Positions 1 through 7,563 of a stretch of DNA of 39,096 bases are shown one piece after another (position 1 is the first letter of the stretch; each line of letters starts with the position of its first letter). The notes under the pieces were generated by a model. The model did not search any database. It was not told the origin of the DNA and worked only from the letters and a program-made list of their open reading frames with translations. The stretch is from assembly GCA_946535225.1 (NCBI GenBank), contig CAMNDJ010000011.1, positions 1-39,096 on the forward strand, in the 5' to 3' direction. The stretch comes from an uncultured Lachnospiraceae bacterium (GTDB lineage: Bacteria; Bacillota; Clostridia; Lachnospirales; Lachnospiraceae). The translations under genes and the position numbers were made by a program.

Positions 1-838
1 TGTTGCTGATACTCTCCGCCTTACCCGATATCGATGCAACCTTCTCGAGCATATCACCGTATTCCTCCCTTAGAGCGGTCGCCATCTTGCTGTCCGCTCC
101 GTCATTCGTCCCGGCGAATTTATCAAGCCCTTCAAGTTTCCTCGTGTATTTGGTGGTCAGTACCTCACACGCCGCCCTAATGACTGCAACGGGAGTTTTG
201 ATATCATGCGACAGTCCCTGTATCTGTTCTTTCCTTGTGATCTCCGCCTGTCTCTCCCTGTCGATCGAAGTCTTAAGCTCTTCCCTCATAAGGTCGAAGC
301 CCTCCGCCAGTTCATGAAAAAGCGGATTGTGGGGTATCGGAAGCGGCCTGTCCAGATTGCCCTTGGCTATATCTTCCGTAAAGCCCTTAAGTTGCCCCAC
401 CGGACGAACAAAACTTATATACATATACAGGATCAGCAGCAACCCTCCGGCTAGGATCACGCCCCACAGTATGAGCGCAGCCTTAAGGAATCCACGGGCG
501 GTATCATGATAGTTCTCCTCCATATCGTTCCAAGCGACTTTTCCCACGTATTCTCCGTTTACCGTGAGATCCAGCACGAGTGCTCCACTGCTGTAGAGGG
601 GAGTAAGCCGCGGTGCATCGATCTCCTTGGACATAACTATTATGCAGCCGTACTTTTCCTCAATCTCCTCCGGATCAACCCCCTGCTCAAGCTCGGCTTC
701 CACACCGTAGAGCATGTCATTGTAGTGCAGTATGTCACGCCCGCCGAACGTTGTCTTCTTAGTCACGCTTAAGAATGTCACGAGGCCGATGAGCATCACC
801 AATATAAAAAATATGAGCAACTGTCTTATCTGTTTCAT
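1..838 (-). CDS. Sensor histidine kinase, N-terminal part (cut by window edge)
   Basis: An open frame starts with ATG at 838 and runs off the left edge after 279 codons. Residues about 6-25 form a first membrane segment, followed by an extracellular loop of about 115 residues and a second membrane segment near residues 145-165. A HAMP-like stretch comes next (VRPVGQL, then a region ending in FDLMREEL). The phosphoacceptor motif GLSHDIKTPVAVI contains the His expected to be autophosphorylated (HisKA). The ATP-binding HATPase domain lies outside the window. The gene begins 31 bases after the stop of the response regulator, so the two form a two-component pair. The likely target is the MacAB-like exporter upstream. 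The call is firm; the stimulus is unknown. Confidence 0.9.
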   Translation of the reverse strand, partial: MKQIRQLLIFFILVMLIGLVTFLSVTKKTTFGGRDILHYNDMLYGVEAELEQGVDPEEIEEKYGCIIVMSKEIDAPRLTPLYSSGALVLDLTVNGEYVGKVAWNDMEENYHDTARGFLKAALILWGVILAGGLLLILYMYISFVRPVGQLKGFTEDIAKGNLDRPLPIPHNPLFHELAEGFDLMREELKTSIDRERQAEITRKEQIQGLSHDIKTPVAVIRAACEVLTTKYTRKLEGLDKFAGTNDGADSKMATALREEYGDMLEKVASISGKAESISN

Positions 839-869
839 TCAATATGTTCCGTCCCGGGCGAACTGTCCG

Positions 870-1622
870 TCAGTCGGCTTTACTGTCTATCTTAAGGATA
901 TATCCTGTTCCCCATACTGTCCTTATGTACTTAGGTTCATTCGGATCATCCTCTATCTTTTCTCTGATCTTCCTTATGTGTACGTTAAGTGTACTGTCCG
1001 AGAAGAAAGCATCTCCCCAGACTTCATCAAAAAGCACTTCCTTGCTGACAATAGTGTCATGATGCTTATACAGGCAGTCAAGGAGCGCATATTCCTTGGC
1101 CTTTAGTTCTATACGCTTATCTCCTATCACGACAGACATCGTAGGCGCATCCATGAGAAATCCCGGTGTGTTACAAACCGTATCTGTACCGGCATCCGGT
1201 TCGCTCTCCGGCCTCCCAAAACTGCCGTTGCCGCTGTCTGCCCTGACATTATTCAATTGTTCCACACGCTTGAGATTTACCTTGACTTTGGCTAATAGTA
1301 CCGACAGACTGTACGGCTTCTTGACATAATCGTCTCCGCCTATAGACAGAGCGATCAGAACATCATCATCACTCTGTCTTGCGCTTATGAAAAGGATAGG
1401 AAGCTGCATCTTATCACGCAGTTTCTTGCATACATCAAAACCGGACCCGTCTCCTAAATTGATATCAAGGAGCACCAGGTCCGCAGTATTATCTTCAAAG
1501 AACTTGTAACAATCTTTGGCACTGCAGACATACTCGGTAGTCACATCGAACATCCTAAAGTATTCTGCAGTCATCTTGGCAAGCTCGTTCTCATCATCAA
1601 CGATCAGGCAGTTGTAGTGCAT
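870..1622 (-). CDS. OmpR-family response regulator
   Basis: This 250-residue protein has a receiver domain at residues 4-118 with acidic pair D9/D10, phosphoacceptor D53 in LVLLDINLGDGSG, switch residue S80 and the lysine of VKKPYS. A winged-helix DNA-binding domain at about 160-246 carries the typical RKIREKIEDDP and VWGTGYILK segments. A longer frame reaches 1694, but ATG at 1622 is preferred because GGAGG sits seven bases before it. The linker between the domains (about 120-160) is longer than usual and rich in Gly, Asp and Asn. The start lies 16 bases after the stop of the PBECR4-like gene, so its translation may be coupled to that gene. The partner kinase follows 31 bases downstream. Confidence 0.94.
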   Translation of the reverse strand: MHYNCLIVDDENELAKMTAEYFRMFDVTTEYVCSAKDCYKFFEDNTADLVLLDINLGDGSGFDVCKKLRDKMQLPILFISARQSDDDVLIALSIGGDDYVKKPYSLSVLLAKVKVNLKRVEQLNNVRADSGNGSFGRPESEPDAGTDTVCNTPGFLMDAPTMSVVIGDKRIELKAKEYALLDCLYKHHDTIVSKEVLFDEVWGDAFFSDSTLNVHIRKIREKIEDDPNEPKYIRTVWGTGYILKIDSKAD

Positions 1623-1638
1623 AGATAGTCCTCCGTCA

Positions 1639-2238
1639 CTACCATCTTTCAATAAAACCGGGGTGTCTAAATAATTCTGTTGATAATGTAGCAACTACTT
1701 TCTCTTTTAACATAAGATATCTTTTCCCACCCCAATAAACAGTATCTGATTTCGGAAAACAAGATACTATACCATAGTAATCATTTTCCTTACGTTTTCT
1801 GATAAATATATACGCCTCGTTATCCTTTCGCTTACATACTATCAAATAATCAGCTTTTATTACAGTCTTGTTTAGATGTTGCAACCGATATATATAAAAC
1901 TGTGTATCCTCAGAATCCAGCAATTTCTCTATTTCAGACAACATTACTATCCTGTCACTGATCCGGTATTCATTTTTTGAATTATTATACAAATTACTCT
2001 TGGCAAGATAATTGTCATCTATCTTCCCTGCAATTATCATTCCCAAAATAGATTTTTTATCATGTGGGATCTCTATATCATTAAGATGCTGTAAGCCAAG
2101 CATGTGGTACAGATCTTCCTGCTCAAAATTGAGTAGTATTCGTTCCGTGGGCTTATTCTTACCTGCAGATAATATGATCCTGTATTGAATTAATAACAGT
2201 TTTTCAAATTCTTTTGCTGCTATATATACCTGATCCAT
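1639..2238 (-). CDS. PBECR4-type putative nuclease/toxin-like protein
   Basis: This 199-residue soluble protein has no signal peptide or membrane segment. It resembles the PBECR4 family (phage Barnase-EndoU-ColicinE5/D-RelE-like nuclease). Resemblances are an N-terminal AAKEFEKLLLIQYRIIL-like segment, LNFEQEDLYHMLGLQHLNDI, a central KSNLYN stretch, IKADYLIVCK, and a C-terminal IVSCFPKSDTVYWGGKRYLML segment. The match is from memory of the family pattern and was not computed. Members occur on prophages and as toxin domains, and RNase activity is inferred for the fold. The gene is visibly AT-richer than its neighbours and sits between an ABC exporter and the two-component genes that would normally adjoin it, which suggests insertion by transfer. 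GAGG lies six bases before ATG. No protein antitoxin gene is adjacent. Confidence 0.72.
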   Translation of the reverse strand: MDQVYIAAKEFEKLLLIQYRIILSAGKNKPTERILLNFEQEDLYHMLGLQHLNDIEIPHDKKSILGMIIAGKIDDNYLAKSNLYNNSKNEYRISDRIVMLSEIEKLLDSEDTQFYIYRLQHLNKTVIKADYLIVCKRKDNEAYIFIRKRKENDYYGIVSCFPKSDTVYWGGKRYLMLKEKVVATLSTELFRHPGFIERW

Positions 2239-2248
2239 CCTTTACCTC

Positions 2249-2286
2249 AAAAGATGCTCTGCATATAACCATGCAGAGCATCTTTT
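2249..2286 (-). terminator. Perfect hairpin directly before the PBECR4-like gene
   Basis: AAAAGATGCTCTGCAT at 2249-2264 is perfectly complementary to 2271-2286 (16 bp) around the loop ATAACC. On the minus strand it ends in UUUU, then GAGGTAAAGG and the ATG at 2238. It can act as a weak intrinsic terminator or attenuator. It can also insulate the ribosome binding site from upstream transcription. Its orientation is ambiguous because the stem ends are A/T-rich on both sides. Confidence 0.7.
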
Positions 2287-2291
2287 AAAAA

Positions 2292-2417
2292 GTAACTTTC
2301 TTTCACCGTAAGGCTAAGGTACGTTATGGTAAGTTACCACCTTTATAGTCCTCCATGTTCACCGCATCGCACCGCGGATCTCACTTCACAGGAACATCCT
2401 CTCTAACCCAGGGACTA
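2292..2417 (-). ncRNA. Candidate structured leader RNA of the PBECR4-like gene
   Basis: Nested complementary segments can be seen by eye: TAGTCC (2346-2351) with GGACTA (2412-2417), ATGTTC (2355-2360) with GAACAT (2392-2397), and CCGC (2362-2365) with GCGG (2374-2377). A further 7-bp pairing joins 2292-2298 to 2331-2337. The segment lies between a promoter (2443-2471) and the hairpin at 2249-2286, has no open frame, and is less AT-rich than the gene it precedes. I do not recognise a known riboswitch, and no tandem repeats of the type III antitoxin kind are evident. Confidence 0.4.
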
Positions 2418-2442
2418 GGGGAAAAGTCGCCTTTTCATTTAA

Positions 2443-2471
2443 ATAATACCATTAAACATCATAAAGAACAA
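2443..2471 (-). promoter_or_regulatory. Promoter of the PBECR4-like gene
   Basis: On the minus strand TTGTTC (2466-2471) and TATTAT (2443-2448) are separated by 17 bases, with an extended -10 TGG before TATTAT. The predicted start near 2436 gives a leader of about 200 nt before the ATG at 2238. Confidence 0.6.
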
Positions 2472-2660
2472 GCCTATTCTTATTTGTATTATCATAGTTT
2501 TCTTTCGGTATTAGAAGTCATCATAAAGGCTATCCCCATCCCCAACTTTGATACTTCTATTATACCATAAAAAGTGCCGCAATCCCAGATGAATACTGAG
2601 TTTATGGCGCTTTTGCGAAAAAATTCACGGCGCATGCCGTGGACTTTGTCTACAGTCTGA

Positions 2661-2728
2661 GGCTGCTTGGACATCCAAGCAGCCTTTCTATAATCGAGGC
2701 AACACGACAAGTGTTGCACCCTTTTTTT
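2661..2728 (+). terminator. Two consecutive hairpins with T-runs on the plus strand
   Basis: GGCTGCTTGG-ACAT-CCAAGCAGCC (2661-2684) is followed by TTTCT. GCAACAC-GACAA-GTGTTGC (2699-2717) is followed by ACC and seven T (2722-2728). Both would terminate transcription moving to the right, yet no plus-strand gene lies to their left today. In the minus direction the same stems follow the FtsX-like permease gene and could end its transcript, though without a proper T-run. Confidence 0.6.
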
Positions 2729-2747
2729 AGTTCAATATGGTCATTTA

Positions 2748-5123
2748 TTACTCTTCCGTGATCATCTTCACCGGCTCAAGTGTTTTGATTCGGCGTCCCA
2801 TAAAGGCCGACGTTGCAAGTGCCACTCCAATGATTATGACAGCCGTATATACATATGATATCGCATTTATCGTAAATGAGACCTTCTTAAATCCGAATAT
2901 CGACATTGAAGATACCATAAGGCCTGCACCCGCATGAGGCGAGAGTATGAGTCCTATGATGATGCCGATGAGGATCGCAGGCATATTGGACAGCATAACC
3001 TGCCCTATAAGCTGCCCGGATGTGAAGCCGAGTGCCTTACTCACACCCATGTTTCGCCACTGTCTGTTGATATTGGTACGGACTATGAGCGATTCCACGA
3101 ATGCCACGATAAGGATCGTAAGACCCGCGATAAAGAAAGCAAAGCCCTTCACACCTACAGTGATCATACCCACCGTCTGATGAGCCGACTCATTGACATC
3201 GGTCACTTCCACTTCCGGATACACATCCTTAAACTCTCTCTCGAAATCCGCAAATGTCGCACCGGGCTTAAGGTTTACACACACGCTGAGATTCTCGGGT
3301 ATCTTGGTGATCTTGCTCATAGCATCCATTGTCATATATCCCATCATACCCAGATTGTTAAATGTCTGATTGATACCGCAGACTATATATGATTCTTCGA
3401 CCTTATCCGTCTTGACCGTGACCGTATCGCCCACACTCACACCCAACTTATTTGCCGCATTTGCCGCAAACATGACCTCATTGGGATTCTTCGGCCATCT
3501 CCCTTCGATCACATATCCGCCTTTTATCGTCGATGTATCGGATATTCCTCTTGTGGTGATGGACTGATCGAGATTCTTATTATAGAACTTAAAGCTCATC
3601 CACAGCTCAGTCCTGACATCCTTGACCGTACTAAGTCCACGTACGCTCTCCGCCATAGCCTCACTTCCGCCAAAATCAGCATCATACATGTCTATGCCGG
3701 ACAGTTGGATACATCCTTCATCCGTTCCGTATGTATCCGCCATTCCGAAGCCTATTATCGTGGCGATGGCAAGGATCATCATTATGAATATCACGCCCAG
3801 CTGACTCTTAAATCTTCCGAATGTCTCCTTAAGTGCCAGTGTCACAGCGATCGGGAGAGATGTCTTATCAAAGGTAAAGAAGTTCTTCTTGAAGTTATGA
3901 GTATTGACCCCGCCTCTTAATGCATCAAGCACGGTGATCCTGCTGTACTGTCTTCCAAGCATGATCGTTAAAAGTCCTATCACGGCACACATCCCTATCA
4001 CCACAAAGAGCGCTACGGGTATGTTAACGGGCTGGTTCCAGGGAAGCCCCAGGGTTATGAGCATGATAACACTCACCTTGTCTATTGTTGCAGCCCCTGC
4101 TGCCACACCTACTACAGCTCCTGTTCCCGCGATCATCATAAGCTGACACAGCAGTATCAGGACGAGCTCTCGGACTGTATATCCCGAGGCCTCCATGATC
4201 GCCGTATTCTTCATATTGGTCATGATGAAGTTCTTGACACTGAAGTCTATTATCACGATGGCTATGATGAACATTATGATCGCAAAGAGCAATACAAGAG
4301 CCACGAACATAAGCGGCAGGATCATCGAACCGGTCTTCATCATCCCCGAATCGAAGAAATTGATGCTTATGTCGACACCCGGATTCTCCTTAAGATAACC
4401 GTCAAACCAGTTTAAGAATTCATTGCCCATATCATCGCTTATCTTTTCGGCATTTACATTTTTCTTCTTAGCCGTATCGGTAAGCTGCGTCTTAACAAAC
4501 TGCCACTTGGCTGCACCGGACGGATTCTCAAATATCACATCCGACATTACGTCTTCCGAGACATAAGACTTATACGCTCCTATGTTCATCGGCCCCGAAA
4601 ACAGATTATCCTCGTTGAAGTCCACGACCTTAAGATCATAGACATTATCCTCTATCTTCAGTTCAATGACATCACCCTTCTTAAATGAAGTCATGAACGA
4701 AGCCGGAAGGACTATGTCGTTGCCGCCGTAACCGGATGCGTCAACACTCATGGTCTGTATCTTATTCTCATCCTCATAGCAGCACAGAATGAAAGAGTAA
4801 TCGACCCAGTTCTTGTCCCCCTTGTGTCTGTACTTGGAATTGCATCTTACCGCCCTCTCAGTCTCACAGTTCTTGAGGTATACATTGCCCTTGATGACTT
4901 CTTCCACCTTATCTACCGCTGCATCAATATCGGTCAGCATAAAGAAGATGTCCGCTCCGTTGATCTTCTCCTTACATGTGTCGACCACCCTGCCGGCTCC
5001 GCTCATGAAGGATGCGCTTATGAATATGAAAAACGACGCAAGTGCCGACAATATAAAGAATGTGATCATGTCACTCTTTTGTTTTTTTATGTTATTCTTT
5101 GCTATAAAGAAATATCTGTACAC
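2748..5123 (-). CDS. FtsX-like ABC exporter permease
   Basis: This 791-residue membrane protein has the duplicated FtsX/MacB architecture. There is one membrane segment near residues 20-45, a long extracellular region to about residue 265, then three segments at roughly 270-390. A second copy follows: a membrane segment after residue 440, an extracellular region, and three terminal segments ending near residue 785. It should form the membrane part of a complex with the ATPase 27 bases upstream and the membrane fusion protein before that. Such modules export peptides, antibiotics or lipoproteins, or act as bacitracin-type resistance sensors. The substrate cannot be told from sequence. The gene is the last of its operon. 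Confidence 0.9.
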   Translation of the reverse strand: MYRYFFIAKNNIKKQKSDMITFFILSALASFFIFISASFMSGAGRVVDTCKEKINGADIFFMLTDIDAAVDKVEEVIKGNVYLKNCETERAVRCNSKYRHKGDKNWVDYSFILCCYEDENKIQTMSVDASGYGGNDIVLPASFMTSFKKGDVIELKIEDNVYDLKVVDFNEDNLFSGPMNIGAYKSYVSEDVMSDVIFENPSGAAKWQFVKTQLTDTAKKKNVNAEKISDDMGNEFLNWFDGYLKENPGVDISINFFDSGMMKTGSMILPLMFVALVLLFAIIMFIIAIVIIDFSVKNFIMTNMKNTAIMEASGYTVRELVLILLCQLMMIAGTGAVVGVAAGAATIDKVSVIMLITLGLPWNQPVNIPVALFVVIGMCAVIGLLTIMLGRQYSRITVLDALRGGVNTHNFKKNFFTFDKTSLPIAVTLALKETFGRFKSQLGVIFIMMILAIATIIGFGMADTYGTDEGCIQLSGIDMYDADFGGSEAMAESVRGLSTVKDVRTELWMSFKFYNKNLDQSITTRGISDTSTIKGGYVIEGRWPKNPNEVMFAANAANKLGVSVGDTVTVKTDKVEESYIVCGINQTFNNLGMMGYMTMDAMSKITKIPENLSVCVNLKPGATFADFEREFKDVYPEVEVTDVNESAHQTVGMITVGVKGFAFFIAGLTILIVAFVESLIVRTNINRQWRNMGVSKALGFTSGQLIGQVMLSNMPAILIGIIIGLILSPHAGAGLMVSSMSIFGFKKVSFTINAISYVYTAVIIIGVALATSAFMGRRIKTLEPVKMITEE

Positions 5124-5150
5124 TTTATCTTCCTCTTTTTCCCTCCGGTC

Positions 5151-5999
5151 TTACCAGCCCATATCCTGAAGGAATGCCTTGAGCCTGGCATGGCGTTCCT
5201 TAGCCTTATCCAGATCAGGATTGCTCTCATCCTTATAGTCGCCCACGTACGGCCCTAAGTCTATCTCATCAGATATCACGCCGTCTGCGAGGTATATTAT
5301 CCTGTTGCCTCTTTCCGCCGCCTTGATCGTATGCGTGACCATCACTATACTCTGCCCCTCGTTATTCAGATCCGACATAATGTTCAGTACATTTTCCGTG
5401 TTCTGTGAGTTAAGAGCACCCGTAGGTTCATCGGCATAGAGCACCTCAGGGCTGTTGATGACACCGCGCACCACAGCGATCCTCTGCTGCTGACCGCCGG
5501 ATAACTGCGTCGGAAATTTCCTGTAATCCTGCTCTTCTATCTCCACATTATGAAGAAGCCTCTTGGCCTTCTCCGCCAGTGCTTTTCTGTCGGTTGCCTT
5601 AAGCAGGCCGCAGACCATGACATTGTCAAGTGCGCTCATGCTGTCATTTAAATAGTTTTGCTGGAACACGAAGCCCACATGGTCCCTTCTGAAAGTTGCG
5701 AGTTTATCATTGCTGAATGTCGATATCTCCGTCTCCTCAGTGGCGACCTCTCCTCCGGAAGATGACACGCCTGTCATATCCGTATAGTATGTGATCGTTC
5801 CCATACTCGGCCTGTCCATTCCCGACAGTGCATACAGAAGTGTACTCTTGCCCGAACCGGAGTTACCCATTATTACCGTAAAATCTCCCTTATATATCGA
5901 AAGATTCAGATTTTTCAAAACATGCTGCTGGACCGATCCGTTTGAAAATGTCTTGGACAAGTCCTTTGCTGTTAATATCGTTTTCTTCTCTGTTTGCAT
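5151..5999 (-). CDS. MacB/LolD-type ABC transporter ATPase
   Basis: This 282-residue ATP-binding protein has Walker A GNSGSGKST, a Q-loop region FVFQQNYL, signature LSGGQQQR, Walker B VLYADEPTGALN and a switch His in VTHTIKAAE. A C-terminal tail of about 40 residues extends beyond the usual 220-240 residue domain and ends in HARLKAFLQDMGW. A TTG start at 6008 is possible, but ATG at 5999 is preferred because AAAGG lies nine bases before it. It starts one base after the TAA of the membrane fusion gene, so the two are translationally coupled. It powers the permease that follows. Confidence 0.93.
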   Translation of the reverse strand: MQTEKKTILTAKDLSKTFSNGSVQQHVLKNLNLSIYKGDFTVIMGNSGSGKSTLLYALSGMDRPSMGTITYYTDMTGVSSSGGEVATEETEISTFSNDKLATFRRDHVGFVFQQNYLNDSMSALDNVMVCGLLKATDRKALAEKAKRLLHNVEIEEQDYRKFPTQLSGGQQQRIAVVRGVINSPEVLYADEPTGALNSQNTENVLNIMSDLNNEGQSIVMVTHTIKAAERGNRIIYLADGVISDEIDLGPYVGDYKDESNPDLDKAKERHARLKAFLQDMGW

Positions 6000-6000
6000 T

Positions 6001-7383
6001 TTACTCAACCTTTACACTCATACCGTCAGTGAGCATCGTTGTATCGTTCCATACAACGGTCTCGCCTTCAGAAACACCTGAAAGGATCTGCGCCGAATCA
6101 TCATTCTTTACGCCTGTCTCAACGAAGGTCTTGTATACCTTACCGTCTCTTAATACGAATACATACGCTCCGTCCTCGTCCTCATTAAGTGCCGCAAGAG
6201 GAACACTTATCGCATCGGCCAGATCAGCTGTGGTCACCTTAGCCTTGGCCTCGATGCCTAAGATTATGTCGCTGTCAGGCTCATCGAGTCTTATCTCCAC
6301 ATCGATACCGGTACTCTGCCCTGAATCCCGGGCCATGTGTGCTATCCTTGACACTGTTCCGGTATATGTCTTGTTCTTGATATTTACTGTCGCTGTCTGA
6401 CCCTCTTCGATATTAACTATATCATATTTGTTTACATTGCACTTGATCACGATATCTGCAGTCGACTTAAGCGTAGCCATCTTGTCATTACTCATTATCT
6501 CACTGCCTTCAGTAACATCTATGGCCGTCACAATCCCGTCATATTCGGCTCTGATACCGTTCTTGGCATCGTTGTAATTCTCGATTCTCGCATTGTCTGC
6601 CACTTCATTGGAAGCCTTGATCGCCTCTAATTTTGCCTTGCCTCCTTCAGTCGGTACGGACATCACGCTTGCCGCCCTCTGACTTGTATTCTCCGACTTC
6701 ATCTCCTTGTAATACGCAAGCTGCGTATTCAGAACATTGAGTTCCTCCTGCATATCCACTATCTCCGGAGCATACTGCTGCTCATATGCATTAGTTTGTA
6801 TCAGTTTCTGGAGATTCTCGTATTCTTCCGAATCGGGTTCATCCGACCACTCGATGAGCGATACCTGAAGTTTCGCTCCCTGATCGGCATAAGCCGCTCT
6901 TTTCTCCAAAAGTTCGCATTCCTTCTGTGTGACCTGCGCCTGGAGTGCCATGATGGTCGCGTCTATGTCCTTTAAGTTCTTCTTGGCTCCATAATAAAGT
7001 CCGGCCGCCTTATTCCCCGTCTGAACCGAATCGTTATATGACTCGGCATTGATCGAAGCATCATACTCGGCGATTGATGCCAGTCTTGTAAGTTCGGTCT
7101 CATCATACGAGATGATCAGGTCTCCCTTCTTCACATAATCGCCTTCCTTTACATGGATCTTGCCTACCCTGCATCCGATCATCGAATAATAATCCTTGCT
7201 CACATCGGTCTCAACGCTGCCGTTGATCTCAAGGACACTGTTAAGCGCACCCTTCGAAACAACATAAGACCTGACTGATGTTGCCGCATTTGCGGATATC
7301 GATATTCCCCCGACAAGCAGCACCAGTGCCATGGCTGCCGCGATAACCACAGTTCTCTTTTTGTTCTTCAATAATTCCTTCAC
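6001..7383 (-). CDS. HlyD/MacA-type membrane fusion protein of ABC exporter
   Basis: This 460-residue protein has one N-terminal membrane anchor (about residues 12-32, VIAAAMALVLLVGGISI). A lipoyl/barrel-sandwich half follows (KIHVKEGDYVKKGDLIISYD), then a coiled-coil hairpin of about 150 residues rich in Glu, Gln and Ala. The second lipoyl half contains GIVTAIDVTEGSEI, followed by beta-barrel and membrane-proximal domains ending VWNDTTMLTDGMSVKVE. GTG at 7383 is chosen because GAGGG stands seven bases before it; a longer frame to 7446 would run through the hairpin at 7415-7457. In Gram-positives such adaptors work with an ATPase and FtsX-type permease, which follow directly here. Confidence 0.9.
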   Translation of the reverse strand: MKELLKNKKRTVVIAAAMALVLLVGGISISANAATSVRSYVVSKGALNSVLEINGSVETDVSKDYYSMIGCRVGKIHVKEGDYVKKGDLIISYDETELTRLASIAEYDASINAESYNDSVQTGNKAAGLYYGAKKNLKDIDATIMALQAQVTQKECELLEKRAAYADQGAKLQVSLIEWSDEPDSEEYENLQKLIQTNAYEQQYAPEIVDMQEELNVLNTQLAYYKEMKSENTSQRAASVMSVPTEGGKAKLEAIKASNEVADNARIENYNDAKNGIRAEYDGIVTAIDVTEGSEIMSNDKMATLKSTADIVIKCNVNKYDIVNIEEGQTATVNIKNKTYTGTVSRIAHMARDSGQSTGIDVEIRLDEPDSDIILGIEAKAKVTTADLADAISVPLAALNEDEDGAYVFVLRDGKVYKTFVETGVKNDDSAQILSGVSEGETVVWNDTTMLTDGMSVKVE

Positions 7384-7414
7384 TTTTATACCCTCTTTTA
7401 AAACTGCATAAAGC

Positions 7415-7457
7415 AAAACCTGCCTGTTACGTATATCACTATACATTACAGGCAGGT
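7415..7457 (-). terminator. Hairpin with T-run in the leader of the exporter operon
   Basis: ACCTGCCTGT (7418-7427) pairs with ACAGGCAGGT (7448-7457), a 10-bp stem. The 20-base loop itself holds GTATA/TATAC. On the minus strand the stem ends in TTTTGC. It stands between the candidate regulator sites and the GTG of the membrane fusion gene, so it can end upstream transcription or attenuate this operon. Confidence 0.65.
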
Positions 7458-7503
7458 CTTAAGTCTTAATCTGACTCTTGTATGATCCTTAACTGTTTCT
7501 TAA
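7458..7503 (-). promoter_or_regulatory. TTAAG repeats, candidate response-regulator site
   Basis: On the minus strand TTAAG occurs at 7499-7503 and 7488-7492, exactly 11 bases apart (one helical turn, the spacing OmpR-family dimers use). It occurs again at 7465-7469 and 7458-7462. They stand upstream of the exporter operon, whose likely regulator is encoded further downstream in the window. No good -35 is visible, consistent with an activator-dependent promoter. Confidence 0.4.
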
Positions 7504-7563
7504 TTGGGTCAACATTATATCCTGATCTCCTATAACAGCCCTGTTTCAAAGGTTTCCTGACTC

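Larger units (their letters stand above)
2239..2747. other. 509-base intergenic region: structured leader, hairpins, possible IS relic
   Basis: No credible gene is present; the open frames here are short and run through hairpins. Reading on the minus strand from the exporter towards the PBECR4-like gene it holds: a hairpin with GCAAC arms (2699-2717), a perfect 10-bp hairpin (2661-2684), a short palindrome CACGGC-GCAT-GCCGTG (2626-2641), an extended -10 TGGTATAAT (TATAAT at 2559-2564), a better promoter (2443-2471), a leader with nested complementary segments (2292-2417) and a hairpin (2249-2286). The 2576-2730 part looks like the 3' flank of an insertion sequence, but no transposase remains. 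That origin is a guess. Confidence 0.6.

Noticed and set aside
206-454. Plus-strand frames over the histidine kinase
   Set aside because: They are mirror frames of a kinase gene that is continuous on the minus strand with clear family motifs.
2239-2440. Classical type III antitoxin repeats in the leader
   Set aside because: I looked for tandem repeats of 30-40 bases and found none; only nested complementary segments are present.
2355-2570. 71-codon plus-strand frame over the leader
   Set aside because: Low-complexity translation, no ribosome binding site, and it lies on the strand opposite to the structured leader.
2492-2719. 75-codon minus-strand frame in the spacer next to the PBECR4-like gene
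   Set aside because: It runs through two hairpins and a -10 element and has no ribosome binding site or recognisable protein pattern.
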